A DNA stretch of 64,000 bases from Glycine soja. Taxonomy: Eukaryota > Streptophyta > Magnoliopsida > Fabales > Fabaceae. Position numbers and translations under genes: made by a program. This document shows positions 1-13,366 of the stretch, piece by piece; the stretch's first letter is position 1, and every line of letters begins with the position of its first letter. The notes under the pieces are model-generated. The model ran no database searches and was not told where the DNA came from. It saw only the letters and a program-made list of their open reading frames with translations. Location: the NCBI RefSeq assembly GCF_004193775.1, contig NC_041011.1, positions 11,993,656-12,057,655 on the forward strand, read 5' to 3'.

Positions 1-512
1 AAAACTTGCGTAGGACAAGTTCAATTAATAAAACCATGTTCAATAAAATAATGATACCATAGCAACTTGAAAGAAGTGTTCCAACCGAGCCTGCATGGCT
101 ACAACACTGGTACAAGTTGAATATATTATAACATGTGCAGCATGCATAGCTTAATAATGCTAGTCTAATATAAAATGCCAAAACCCTATAGGACTTGATT
201 GTGTCGATGTGATTCACAATTCCATCGAGTGTTATACTGACCCCTTGAAAAGTGTAGTTGTCTACAACAGACCACTAAAACAAAAAATAATGTTATTTAA
301 TCCACGCACATATATAGGGAGAATATTTAATAAGACTAAGAGCTTAAAAAGTGAAAAGAGTTAATCCTAACCAAACAAGTATACATGAGATTCACTCTTT
401 TCATGCCCTCTCTCTCTCACTCGCTCTCTCTCTAGAAGGAATGAACCTAGAAAAGAACGTGAGTTGGCATTGAATTGAAGATAGTAGGATCAAGTGATCA
501 ACATTACATATC
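1..512. other. Intergenic sequence left of the LINE; no gene seen
   Basis: No exon-like coding sequence is visible here. A CT-rich simple repeat lies at about 408-433. Long open frames that overlap this region on the minus strand come from CT/GA-rich low-complexity sequence and give Ser/Leu-rich peptides, so I do not call them. The stretch ends at the left copy of the target-site duplication of the adjacent LINE. Confidence 0.6.
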
Positions 513-527
513 AAGTATTTTACCAAT
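513..527. repeat. Left target-site duplication of the LINE
   Basis: The 15-mer aagtattttaccaat here is repeated exactly at 6585-6599, immediately after the poly-A tail of the LINE. A perfect direct repeat of this length flanking a poly-A-tailed element is the signature of target-primed reverse transcription. Confidence 0.92.
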
Positions 528-558
528 AAAGGTGATAAATCTTCTAAAGTTATGAGAG

Positions 559-2718
559 ATGAGAGAGAGAGGGAGAGAGAGAAGGAAAGAGGGTGTGCGA
601 GGGAGAGGGAGAGAGAGATGGACACTGAGTGAGAGAGAAACCGCCAGAGTGAGGGAGAAATCCAGAGGGAGGGAAACACTGTCAGAGAGTGTTTTTGCGA
701 GAGCGAGAACCCAAACAAACGACCGAAACACTAAGAGGAATCGCACGTATGATGTAGCGCCTACTAGAGGGAACGAGTACGAGTGGCAAACTGTGAACTA
801 CAGGAAGCATAGAGATAAGAACAAACAGGCGTACGGCAGGAATGGAGGAGGTCAGCAGCATCGTCGGCGAAACTGGAGGGAAGACGCAGACATTACCTTT
901 TTTTACTTTACCAGATTCCCGGAGGAGGTAACCAAGGTCGAGCTGTGGAACCATTTCCGACAGTGGGGGGAAGTTAAAGAGATATTTATCCCCAACCGGA
1001 GGAACAAGGAGGGGAGAAGATACGGGTTCATGCGTTTCAGAGGAGTCGCAGATGTGAGAACCGTAGAAAAAGCTCTTGACAATAGCTTCTTTCGTGGCTT
1101 AAAATTACATGTTAACACCCCCAAATACGAACGTGGAGTGGTGATGAAGGACCAAACCCAACAAAAGCCTGCGGGGGCAAAGGTGGGTATGGTCGGAATA
1201 ACACGTACGGGGGTAGCTTCTCGCAGAGATGTACTGGGGACAACAACCACAAAATCTTTCGCAGAGATAGTGGCGTCGCTGAGGAAGAAGCAAAACACCT
1301 GCTCTATGATCTCGTTGCCCATCTTTGAGGAAGACAAGGCTCGCTACCAAAACGCCTGGGTCGGTAGGTTGAAGAAGATAGAGACCTTTGAAAGACTGGA
1401 AGAGGAAGTGGAGTGGCATGTGGGTCCAAGCATTTCGGCTATATAAATGGGGGATGATATGGCCCTCCTCTTCGGCCTATCAGATAATAAAGCTGCAGAG
1501 ATTATCCGACAGGAGAAGGAACAATCCTCTTCAATGTTCTACTCCTTGTTGAAGTGGAATCCCCAACTACGAACGGAAACCAGACTGGTTTGGTTGCGAG
1601 TCTGGGGTATTCCAGTGCTCGCGTGGAAGACGGACCATATGCGTAGGTTGGTGGCGGAAGTGGGTGACCTCGTCGACGTCGACGATGACGTGGAACTAAT
1701 GCATCGCCTTGACCGTGCCAGGATTCTGGTTAGGACGCCGCGGCCGCCGTTAATCCAGCACGTCATTCACGTCAACATCGAAGGAGTGACTCATCGCATA
1801 GACATGGTCGAAGAAAATGGGGATAAGGAGACAGTCGTAAACTGCCATGGGAGGAGCTTCTGGAGTTCATCTGAGGAAGTGTTCTTTGATGTAGCAGACG
1901 ACGACATGGATACTGTTATCTCGTGGCCGTCGGGGACATCTCCATCCAGGGACGACGGGGCTCCAGCCAGGGCCTCTGCCGTGGACCATCGGGAACCGCG
2001 ACCAACTTCTTTTTCCTCTGGGTCTTGCCGTGACAAGGATCCTGTGGGCAATGACCCACCTGACAGGTCGTTGACCACAAAGACCTCCTTGGGTACTATA
2101 AATAGCCCAAATAGGAAACTTTTTGAATTGGCTAAGGATCCCCACCCTGTACATCCTGCAACCTTGCACGAAAGTGCTGCAGGTTCAGATTACACATGTC
2201 AAAGCTTGCCTCTTTCACCCAAGGCAGTTTCTAACTCTTCCCCCAAAGCTCCTGCAGTTAGACCCTTTGAGGAGGAACATCACCCCAGCCCTGACCAACA
2301 TACGCTGAATACCAATCACCACAACGGTCCTCTCACCCAACCTTTGTTATTTTCAGAAAAACAGGACCATAACTCTATTGGGCCTTGCACCCCTGAGGCC
2401 CAACTGTTGGACCATGTTTCTCCCCAACAGCAACAACAGTTACTATCCAATGGCCTGCAGGTATATTCAAGAAGAAAGTGGTGTAAAAAGCAAAAAGCCC
2501 ATCAAGAGGTGTTGCCACAAAACATTCCTGTTTTTTCATCGGACCAAGAGGAAGAAGCCATTATGAGACAAAGTGAACTTCTAAAACAATTGGGGCTGAC
2601 TTGTGGAGGTGATTGTCAGCAGCTCATGGGAAATTTGGCTGATATGGAGCAGAGAGACACAGACATGGCAGCAGAGAAGGGAGAACATATCTGTATCAAT
2701 GATAATCCTATCCTATAA
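559..2718 (+). pseudogene. LINE ORF1 (RRM / DUF4283-like RNA-binding protein), one internal stop
   Basis: The frame opens with an Arg/Glu-rich low-complexity N-terminus encoded by GA repeats. An RNA-recognition-motif fold follows at residues about 110-190, with a RNP-1-like RRYGFMRF and a preceding ITFFYFTRFP segment. Codon 296 is a TAA (1444-1446), followed directly by ATG in the same frame, and the frame then runs 423 more codons. The second part has a DUF4283-like block (LVWLRVWGIPVLAWK and onward) and a Pro/Ser/Gln-rich tail. In plant L1 elements ORF1 binds the element RNA and forms the RNP. I see no clear CCHC knuckle. The single stop either kills the protein or splits it in two. Confidence 0.85.
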
Positions 2719-5700
2719 CTGCAGAGGCTTGGGAAGGGGGGTGAAGTGGGCTGCCATTCGTAAGCTCAACTTCAAACATAAGGTGGACCTAGTTTGCTTG
2801 CAGGAAACAAAGAAAGAAATCGTCACTAAGGTTGTTTGTCAGTCTATTTGGGGAGATGATAGTGTGTCTTGGGACAGTGTCCCTTCAATTAACACTGCTG
2901 GTGGTCTTCTTTGCATGTGGAATAACCTTGCCTTCGAGGTTGATAGGAGGGTCAAGGGCACAAACTTTCTGATGTTGGCAGGGAGATGGGCTAAGGATAA
3001 CTTGCTGTTGTACATTGTAAATGTTTATGCCCCGTGTGACATAGCTGGGAAGAGAGAGCTTTGGGATCAACTGAAGCACCTAAAAGCCTCTAATCCTGAG
3101 GGTGCTTGGTGTTTCTTGGGGGACTTCAACAGTATTAGGAGTATGGATGAAAGAATTGGGTCCTCTCAGCGGTATGTGGGTGTTCATGACAGTGCTGGTT
3201 TCAATGAGTGGATAGATACCATGGAGCTTCAGGAAATTAAAAGCTTTGGCAACATATATACTTGGTGTAGACCAAATGGCTCTGCTAGGAGCAGACTTGA
3301 TAGATGTTTGGTTTCTGTTCAATGGCTAAACAAATGGCCTAATTCATCCCAACATGTGCTCAATAGGGACTATTCTGATCATTGCCCTATCCTCTTGAAA
3401 ACTGATATGCTGGACTGGGGCCCCAGGCCTTTTAGGGTCATGGACTGCTAGCTGAACAATAACCAATATAAAGCATTGGTTAAGCAATCTTGGTCTGCTG
3501 ACCTGCAACCTGGTTGGGGGAGCATCGTGCTAAAAAACAAACTGAAGAACCTAAAATCCAGGTTAAAAAGATGGAGTGCTGAGAATGGGGATATCAATAA
3601 GAACAAAGTAGAGCAGTTGAAGCAGCAGCTGAATCATTTTGATACTCTAGCTCAGGTCAGATCCCTGGGGGAGGATGAAGTCAAGTCAATGAGATCCATT
3701 CAGCAGGAACTGTGGGAGATTTCTTTTGCTCATGAATCTATTCTGAGACAAAAATCTAGAATTAAATGGCTCAAGGAGGGGGACAGCAACTCTGCCTTTT
3801 TTCATAAATCCATCAACTTCAGAAGGCATCATAATGCACTCCAAGGTATCTTCTTTGAAAACTCATGGGTCCAGCAACCAGATTTGATTAAGGAAGCAGC
3901 AGTAAAATTCTTTGCAGCTAGATTTACAGAGGAAAAGTTGGACAGACCTACCTTGGATGGGGTCCAATTTCATACCATCACTCTCTCTCAAAGAGAGGAA
4001 CTGTCTGCCCCTTTTTCAGATCCTGAAATTAAGGATGCTGTGTGGAGCTGTGGGGGTGATAAATGCCCCGGTCCCGATGGGTTTAATTTTAATTTCATTA
4101 AGGAATTTTGGGGGGTTCTAAAACCGGATTTTAGGAGGTTTGTGGATGAGTTTCATGCTAATGGCAGTTTTCCTAAGGGCAGTAATGCATCCTTCCTGGC
4201 TTTAATTCCTAAAATAAGTCATCCTCAATCTTTTAATGATTACAGGCCCATCTCCCTCATTGGGTGTATGTATAAAATTGTAGCTAAATTATTGGCTAAT
4301 AGGCTGAGGAGAGTTATGCCTGCCCTTATTGATGAGAGACAAACGGCTTTCATAAAGGATAGGCACATCCTTCATGGAACTTTAATCCTCAATGAGGTTT
4401 TGGAGGAAGCTAAAAGGTGCAAGAAACCAGCCTTGGTGTTTAAGGTGGATTTTGCAAAGGCTTATGATACTGTTTCATGGTCCTTTCTGGATTATATGCT
4501 GGACAGAATGGGGTTTTGTCTCAAATGGAGAAGATGGATCAAGGCTTGCAACAAATCAGCTTCTATTTCCATTCTTATAAATGGCAGTCCCTCAAAGGAA
4601 TTTATCCCAACCAGAGGTTTGAGGCAAGGGGACCCTTTAGCCCCTTTACTCTTTAATATAGTGGCAGAGGGCCTGAATGGCATGATGAGGACAACTCTAG
4701 ATAAGGGCCTTTACAGAAGTTACCTTGTAGGTAAGCAGAAGGTGCCAGTAAATATTCTGCAATATGCAGATGACACCATCTTTGTGGGTGAAGCTGTTTG
4801 GGACAATGTAATTGTCATCAAGACCATGCTTAGGGGCTTTGAAATGGCTTCCGGGCTGAAGATTAATTTCTCCAAGAGCAGTGTGGGTATTTTTGGGGAT
4901 CATACTAACTGGGTTCATGATGCAGCTCTTTTTCTTAATTGCAGAATCTTGGAGACACCTTTTCTGCACTTGGGGATTCCTCTAGGGGCTAAGCGCTCTA
5001 GCTGGTTGCTGTGGGAACCTCTCATTAAAAAATTTGAATCAAAGCTGTCTAAGTGGAACCAGAGATTCTTATCTATGGCTGGGAAGGTCACATTGATTAA
5101 CTCAGTCCTCACTGCCCTACCAATTTACCTCCTATCTTTTTTCAAAATCCCCCAAAAAGTTGTCCGGAAAGTGATCTCCTTGCAAAGGAATTTTCTATGG
5201 GGGGGAGATCATGATTATAAGAAGATTCCATGGGTAAAATGGGACACCATTTGTCTTCCCAAGGAGTTTGGGGGTCTCGGGATCAAGAATATTAATAACT
5301 TCAATGCAGCTTTGTTGGGAAGATGGATTTGGGATCTATCCTATAATCATAATCAGCTTTGGGTTCGTATTATATCTTCCAAGTATGGGGGCTGGGCAGA
5401 GCTTATTAATGGAAGTGATAGGCCGTGGCATTCTCAATGGTGGAAGGATCTTCGAAAGCTAGTCAATCAGCCTGATTTCAATTCCATTATCCAGCAGATG
5501 GAATGGAAGGTGGGGGATGGGACTTTAATAAATTTCTGGAAGGACAAATGGATAGGGACTGATTCCAACCTAGAACAGCAGTTTAATCAGCTGTTTCTCA
5601 TCAGCAGGCAGCAGAACTGCAATATCCGCAGTATGGGTAGCTTTTCCCATGGTAGCTGGTGTTGGGATCTAAATTGGAGAAGAAACCTTTTTGATCATGA

Positions 5701-6376
5701 ACAGACAGAAGCCGTGACTTTTATGGACCTAATCAGCAATGTTCATATTCAGCCTCATCTGAAGGATACCATGAGGTGGTTAGCAGATCCTTCGGGCCTC
5801 TACTCATCTAAGTCAGCCTATAGTCTGTTGACCAATGTCAATAGAAATCTCCCTCACCCTAATATCTACAAGTCGCTTTGGAAACTTAACATACCCCCAA
5901 GAGCTGCGGTATTTGCTTGGAGAATTTTAAAAAACAGGTTACCCACTAGACACAATCTTTTTAAAAGAAATGTGTCCTTTCCAGACTACACCTGCCCTCT
6001 TTGTAGATCTCATCAAGAGGAGGCTGGTCACTTGTTTTTCAACTGCAAGGCCACTATTGCTTTATGGTGGGAATCCATGAGCTGGAACAGGATGGTCGGT
6101 CCCCTGGCTGAATCCCCAGCAAATCATTATATCCAATTCTGTGAGGGTTTTGGAGATGGTAAAAAGCAAAATCGTTGGCATTGTTGGTGGATTGCTCTAA
6201 CAAGTTCCATATGGCAGCATAGGAACTCTATGCTTTTCCAAGGCAAGAGTTTTGAGCCTTTGAAAGTGATGGAAGACGCCTTATTCCTTATGTGGTCATG
6301 GCTAAAAACCAGAGACAAAAGCTTCTGCCAATCCTTCAACTTTTGGTCGTCTAATATAGTGCAATTCTTTGGTTAA
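2699..6376 (+). pseudogene. LINE ORF2: endonuclease-reverse transcriptase, one internal stop
   Basis: The likely start is ATG 2699, overlapping the ORF1 end, because it directly precedes the canonical endonuclease start ILSYNCRGLG. The apurinic-like endonuclease shows the ETK, GDFNSI and SDHCP motifs and ends at a TAG (3449-3451). The same frame then continues from 3452 to 6376. The reverse transcriptase shows NDYRPISLIG, FKVDFAKAYDTVSW, RGLRQGDPLAPLLFN and the catalytic YADDT at about 4765. A C-terminal zf-RVT region follows with WKLNIPPRAAVFAWR and CPLC...HLFFNC. The protein performs target-primed reverse transcription. The stop falls between the two enzymatic domains. No frameshift is seen. 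Confidence 0.93.
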
Positions 6377-6512
6377 CTGATTTCTCAGTTCTGTTGGGGA
6401 TGGGTTGTATTTGATTTTTCAGTTTGCTTCTAGGGGGCTTCGTTTCTTTTTGTATGTTTTTCATTTGTATCAATCACCAGCAGTACCTCTGGTGCTGCTG
6501 TGTTTCAGTTTC

Positions 6513-6515
<3 letters not shown>

Positions 6516-6562
<47 letters not shown>

Positions 6563-6584
6563 TTGGCCCTTCAAAAAAAAAAAA
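6516..6584 (+). repeat. TA microsatellite and poly-A tail at the LINE 3' end
   Basis: An uninterrupted (TA)n tract at about 6516-6560 is followed by a short linker and a poly-A run ending at 6584. The poly-A abuts the right target-site duplication, so the microsatellite belongs to the LINE 3' UTR. Confidence 0.85.
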
Positions 6585-6599
6585 AAGTATTTTACCAAT
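6585..6599. repeat. Right target-site duplication of the LINE
   Basis: Exact copy of the 15-mer at 513-527, directly after the poly-A tail. Confidence 0.92.
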
Positions 6600-7359
6600 G
6601 CCATAGCCATATATAGCCTATTTAGAAAATATTTGTGGCCTTGGAATCGGCCTATACATGTTCAAGGGTATAGGTTTCATGCCAAAGAAATAGAATCTGG
6701 CTGCCGTTTGACAATACTAGTTGCATTAAAATCATAGCTACACTAAACTTATAATGACTGTGTATAGTTCTAATTTTATTGGCTGTCCCCTAAGGTAAAG
6801 GTTGAGCAGCAATTATTCTTCACCATAACTGCATTAAAATCATATTCACACTTCTTTTATACCTGTGCAGATTTTTTATTTTGGTATTTCATTGTAATAG
6901 ACTTTAAAATGTGTTACTAACTTCACCATAACTGATTAAGAAATGTTATCGATGAAGAACAAAATACAAGCAAATCAAAGTGTAATAATTAGTTACAGGA
7001 GAGGTGCAGAAAATCTGTGCAACAGTACAGGTAGAGGTCACTGGGGACCAAACTGAATCTGGTGCAGGCTTGCTCATTACAAAGATAAGCAAGCTGCTGT
7101 TGCTGTAACATACATTATATGATTTTGTCAGAGCCAGGTTTTACTGAAATCATCTACCTGTGGTTGCCTTGACACTTGAGCAAGGAAATATGATTGCATA
7201 TAGTCAATGGAGATCCACTACAGTTTTTAAAAACATGCAAGTACCTAAACATCTAGTGAGTTAGCATTTTGAATCTGAGTCAAATGAAGGCCTACCACAT
7301 GTACTAATACAAGCGTAAAGGAACTGTCCTGTTTGAAGAAATTGTGCAGATGAATCCCA
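6600..7359. other. ARP7 3' flank / probable 3' UTR; no other gene seen
   Basis: AT-rich sequence between the LINE and the ARP7 stop codon. The part nearest 7359 is expected to hold the ARP7 3' UTR. I cannot place the polyadenylation site, and no other exon-like sequence is visible. Confidence 0.5.
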
Positions 7360-8376
7360 TCAAAAGCATTTCCGGTGAACAATGGAAGGCCCAGTTTCAT
7401 CATAATCTGCCTTGGTTACATGCTGATTTTGAGGAAAAACTACTTTGGCAAGTATGGCACCTCCCACCCATGCAGAATTCATGGTTAAATTTTCTGGCAT
7501 GTATTCTGGAGGCTGCAAAATGACAGATTACCGGCCCATCAGAGGAAACATAAATTAATACATGAATAATTTATATACATAAGTATAGGATGACAATGAA
7601 CTCTTATAACGATTAGCCCACAACTCTATCCCCACAAAGATAGGAAACAGGGGAGAGCCTCGGGGAACAAAAAAACATCTGAATAACAAAATAAAAGAAA
7701 ACCATGGACAGCAAGCATTTTGATCCCATATTTCATTATCATACACGCCAGATTTCAAAAATTAATGGCCACAAAATAAAACAAATTCTTTCAATAGCAA
7801 AATACTCCAAGATAACATAAATATAATGATATAATGTCTGTCAGACACGCGTATTACATTATTTACTTGACAACATGATTACCTTTACTAGGGTAGGTCG
7901 AATAGCAGATGAACTTAGGCTAGATTCCTTCTGAAATCTCTCTTCAAAACCTGAAGTAAGAACCAACATTGACGAGTAAGCTTTCTCATAAAAAGCTATC
8001 AGCTTACTGTGAGATAACCTCATCTTGTCATGAACATACTGAACAAATTGATGTCTTAACCAACATAGGTTTCCTGGTTAATCAGAGGAAACCTAAATTC
8101 CATATGCAACTAAATGCAAAGAAGTCACTGAACAGTGGAGTATACAGTATATTGATGCACATCAAGGAACAATACATGCAGAACAGCACAGGACAAGGTT
8201 TGTTCAGCCTACTATTTGGTAGTGAACGCACAACATAACAAATTGCAATATTCTTTGATTGATTCACATCAATACGAGAAAGCACTAAATGAATTTTATT
8301 ATAATACCCTTAGTTCTATATAATGTTTATTTTGCATGATGAAAAGACACAAGATTTCGATATTTTAACAGTTAGC

Positions 8377-8418
<42 letters not shown>

Positions 8419-8619
8419 ACCTCTGGGGTTTCATGAAACACAAACACCCCTACCTTTTTAACATTTATAGTAACCTCCCTTATAGGGGGGGTTGTGTAAT
8501 GTACAAGGTGTCAGGGTACATTTTTCAAAAATTAAGGGGAGTTAGTAGTGTAGAGTAGATAAAAGCAAGGGAAATTTTTGTAGTTTCATAAAACCTTTTG
8601 GGTAGTTAATGTAATTTAC

Positions 8620-8656
<37 letters not shown>

Positions 8657-11600
8657 CACATTATAATCATTATACTTTAATGACAATATGGACAAAGTCA
8701 CGAGTGTTCTCCATGTCTTTAATGAAGTCTTGCCCCTGGCTAATACCACTGCCAAGGAACTAGAGCTACTACTGAAGTTCATGTTATTGGCTTTGTATGG
8801 TTACTTGATCCATGGTTTGAGATTAGATTTTGAGCTCTCCCACGGTACCCAACTCTGAACTCTTGTGGTCCAGCTTGTTGCCTGCTCTACCCAAATCACT
8901 TGTTAGCTCTTGCCCCAATGGATTGCAATCGGATCCTAACATCCCACCACACTCCGCAGCCCCAACACCCAAGCCGGCTGGCTGTGCACTAGCCCTTTGA
9001 CTAGTCCCAGGCGAACACTGCAATACCAGCATCACCACCTGCACCACTTGTTTGCAGCTAAGAGACATGGTTGAAGCCTCTAATAACAATTGATAAGCAC
9101 CCAAGCATTTGGGAACCCTCCCTTAAATGTTAGCTGTAGAGGGGGGAGAACCCAGCCACTTAATTACTCCACCAAACATCCCATACTACTTGATGAAGGA
9201 CTTAGGCACCCCATAATCCCCAAGTCCCTATCATATTGCTTCTAGGTAGTTGTTCCTGTGAGCTCTAGAAGCCATATGTGACTCTTGTCTTAGAAAATAG
9301 CCATAACACACCTGAAGACAATCACTCTCTCTCTATATATATTTAAATTTATCTTGCCTTGCCAAATTTTACCTTGTTTAGTTAATACCGAAGACAATAG
9401 AAAACATAATAGTCCAATATTTAGTTCTGTTGTACTCAAATTAATGAAAAAACAAAGGATCCCATATACTAGATTCATGAGAACTAATGAAATAACGGTT
9501 TACCAGTCATAGAAGAAGTGCCACCACAAACCACAGTATTTTCAAGAAGTTGCCTATGATTTTCAGATGACACCGTTGAAATAGCATGGACAAGCTGCTC
9601 AACAATGCCATGAGCCTCCAAACCCAATAGACATGGCTGGAATAAAGCTTCGCCAACAGTATATCTTTCTCTTCCAATTGTAATCACCTACACATAATTC
9701 AACAATCAAGGTTAGATCAAGTCATAAAATATAGAAGATCCAGTTAAAAACAAAGGCAAGTTTGAGCAAAAGCTTGAGTATCATATTTCAGTTTTCAAAT
9801 TCCAACCTTGAGGACAAGGTTGATTTTTAGGAGGGGTGTATTGTTAGGATATAAGGAGAAGGGAAAGTTAGTTAACATAGTTAGACTATTAATAAGTTAG
9901 TTGGTTAGTTAGTTAGAGGGGTTTATTAGATATAAATAAGGGAAGGATAGGGGAGATTCAGCTTTGGATCATTTGTAATTGAGCATTAGCTCTTTGTGAA
10001 AGGAGAAATCCTTTGTGAAGGGGAAACCCTTGGGAGGAGAGTTTTCTCTCCTATGTTTTCTTACTATTCAATAAAATCTATCTTTTCTTTCCCATTCTGA
10101 TTCATGGCTCCTAACAGTAGCTCTTTCCAAGACATTGGCAACCAACTCTAATATGCCATAACTAAGGTGAGCTTTGGGGGGTGACCACAATTAAGACAGG
10201 TTAGGGGTGACTGCAATTAAGGTGGCTTTCCAACAGTATATCTTCCTACATTTAACTCAACGGCCCTATCTCTGAACTCTTCTAGACTTCTCTTATTCAT
10301 AGTGCAAAAAACTTCTGCTAAGTGGCATAAAGCCATCATTCCTATTAAAAGCTACCACCGCCACATTCAACTGTTTGAAGCCCCTACCACCTTGGTTCAA
10401 TTCAAAGCCCCCACTATCATTGTTCAACCATTCAAAGCCGCCATCACTGCAGTTCAACTGTTACAAGTTTCAATCATTGACTCAGAGCCAGAGGCTCAGC
10501 CTTGCATTTTGTTGAGCCATGCAGGGTTGTTGTTCCTCCTTGCCTTCTTGAGTTGTATTGCATCACTGTCGATCACAACTATTCAACCTTGCATCTTTGT
10601 TCAGCCATTCAGCCTTACATGGAACACATCAACTGTATTTTTATGGTAATAGAAGGGCAACGGTGTTTTCACAGCATTTTAATACGTTCAAACGCATTTT
10701 TGTTGATTGATGAGGTTCAAACTATTAACTACTAGAGAAAGTAATTGCATCCACATCTTATAGGTTATACTAGTTAACTAAACCAAAATAAACTGGATAA
10801 CTGTTATGCCTTAAATCTTAACTGGAACCTTTTTTCAGATAATTTCAGTTTGGCTCAGCTTTTACATTTAAACCATACCATGCCCACCCTTGTGAAAGGT
10901 TCATGGCCTTTCCACCACCTCTATGATCATAACATTCAACAAGTAGGAAACCAATAACTTCGTACACTAGCTCAAAGCACAAATTTAGATGTTTCCTGTC
11001 TCATTCACCACATCTTTCCTTTGGAAAATAGGAATGGTGTCAACAAATTTCTCAGAACCCTTCAAGTCTCTATGAACTAAGATATAATGTATGCAATGCA
11101 TCCATATTAGATTACGGCCATCTAAAGTAGAAATATATTTAGACCTGAAATAATCTTCAATTTAACATATTCAATGATAATCTCCTATCCTCTTATTGAT
11201 GTATACAATAAACAATGTTGTGACTTGTGACTTGCAAGACATTCAGACTTCAACCAACTAAAATAGAACCTAAATAACTATACTCAATCAATTCTAACAT
11301 TCTGAATGCAAAAAAAATCCCAGTTAATATGGCCTTATATTCTAAAGCCGCTTCTAATGACAACCTAGCAAGCTTTCAACATCAATTAATAAAAGTACCG
11401 CTAAACAGCCTCCTATTGGAAAATAAATTTTCTAGCACAAAGCTTTAAGAGAACTTAAAGAGGGATTCAATCAAAATATCCAGTTCATTTGCATCATAGT
11501 GAAAGAAAACTCTACGTGATTCTAAAGTGAGCACTGCTCTCATTACCAATTCTTCAACCCACCCTCCCTTTCATTTTTGTTTGTTTTCCATTTGTTTAAC

Positions 11601-13308
11601 CAATTTTAACTCACACTAAGATTGTCAGATCTATAGTAAAACAAACTTGATAGAAGAACTGGTCAAATATATCAGGAACAAGTAAATGAGCAAGCATTGG
11701 GTAATAATTATTTGATAGAGGAACCAATAGGTGTACCTGTCCATCAGGAAGGGTATGTGTCTCCACAGGGCAGGAACCTTGGGTCTTCTGATAAGCTAAT
11801 TCATCTTCAACACAGCACGAGTATTGCTGTTTTATGTTCTCAACATCAGAGATGCTGATATTCACTAACGGATTGGATTTGCCAAGTTCTTGAGCCAGGA
11901 AATTAGTTAGATCAATACCTCCAAACTCAAATCTTCTTGAGGCAATGTGGTTAACAGCACCCTCAATCACTGGTGCAATATCTGATTAGGCAAGCCAAAA
12001 AGATCAAATTGTGCATAACTAGTAAGCTCAACAGCAAGTTCGTTTTGAAAGAGAAACACTCAGCCATCTATCTACTCATCCACTTATATAATAGCACATA
12101 TAATATTTGTTAGAGCTTCAATGTAATGGCCATCTCAAACAAAGATCTAAACCAAACATATCAGGAGAGGAACTAGTCTTCCAAGTTTCTACCATGTATA
12201 GATAGTTTTAAATCAAAGACAATACCCTTAATTATAATAGTATTGTGTTTGTAAATTGTAAATTTAGTTTGATAAATAGAAAATACCAGAAGTGAAATAG
12301 GTTGAAACTACTTCAAGAATTGAAGTTTTGCAAAATAGGCTCTTCGAAATTGATTTATTGCAATTGTTAAAATAGGAGAAACAGAGGGATAATTGAGTGA
12401 AAACCGTGTCAAAGTACACAGCGGGTGCATGTTTATATAGGTTAATTACATTAATTGTACTTAGAGGATATTATGTTTCCTCTAAATCAGAGATTATGTT
12501 CCTATAAACAGCAATTATTAATAGAATCAGAATATTAATTCTGATTTTAAACACACCCCACCAAGCTGAAGCTTACTATGCTCTCAGTTTGTTACAAGAA
12601 AATTTATTCCCACTAATAAATAAAAAATATAAAAATTGAGTTCAACCAAAAAACTGTTGTCACATGGCGGTTATGGCAGTGCCTTAACGGCATTACGAAG
12701 GTGTAACGGCGGCCTCCGCAATCTGTTATGTGTTATTCTAGCTTATATAAAGGCATCCACCATGGCCATAACGTTGCGGACTCATGGCGGTTCACAGCAG
12801 GCATGGCGGGTTTTCTGTGTTTTTTCTCTCGAATTTTTTGGGCTCGGGTTAGCCCATTAGAAACAACCCGACCCGAAACACAACTGTTACTCCTAGACTA
12901 ACCCTTCCTTCTACGAATACAAAACTCTTCTCACACTCACTCAAACCCTAGCGGCACAAAACCTTCCCTCTGTGCAAACACTCCAGCGACCTTCTCTGCT
13001 CTGACATACTCTGGTTTATTTCTTTCTTTTTTTCCTGAACTGTTTTTCTCCCTTTTTCTCCTCTTTTCAAATGTTCTTCTTCATTCTGTTTATTATGTTT
13101 GTTTATGTTAGCGGTGAAATTCCCGTTTTCAGAAATGTCATCCTCTGTTCTGTTTTTTTTCAGAATTATTATTAGTTTGTTGCCCTGAGGTTTTTTTATA
13201 AAACCTTATCCTAATTATTTTTCAGTTATAGGATAATTTCAGGGACAGACACTCAACCAAAGCAATGCTGTTTTTAATATATATGTCATCTTTGCTATTT
13301 TTGTTCCA

Positions 13309-13366
<58 letters not shown>

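Larger units (their letters stand above)
528..6584 (+). mobile_element. Near full-length L1-type LINE retrotransposon
   Basis: This is a 6.06-kb non-LTR retrotransposon bounded by an exact 15-bp target-site duplication and ending in a poly-A run at about 6573-6584. It has the plant L1 layout: ORF1 (RNA-binding, RRM plus DUF4283-like region), then ORF2 (endonuclease, reverse transcriptase, C-terminal zinc finger), then a short 3' UTR with a TA microsatellite. ORF1 and ORF2 overlap by 20 nt in different frames. Each ORF is broken by one in-frame stop (1444-1446 and 3449-3451) and is otherwise open. The 5' UTR is very short (about 31 nt), so slight 5' truncation is possible. The perfect duplication and few lesions suggest a fairly recent insertion. 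It lies about 0.8 kb beyond the ARP7 stop codon. Confidence 0.95.

Noticed and set aside
401..746. Two minus-strand open frames over CT/GA-rich sequence
   Set aside because: Peptides are low-complexity Ser/Leu runs from simple repeats and straddle the LINE insertion border.
1105..1419. Antisense open frames inside the LINE ORFs
   Set aside because: They are shadows of a strongly recognised plus-strand RNA-binding and RT protein.
9484..9687. A separate small gene
   Set aside because: It is ARP7 exon 5 read through its splice donor.
10302..10649. 115-codon open frame in an ARP7 intron
   Set aside because: Built of repeated ttcaa/aagcc phrases, antisense to ARP7, with no recognisable domain.
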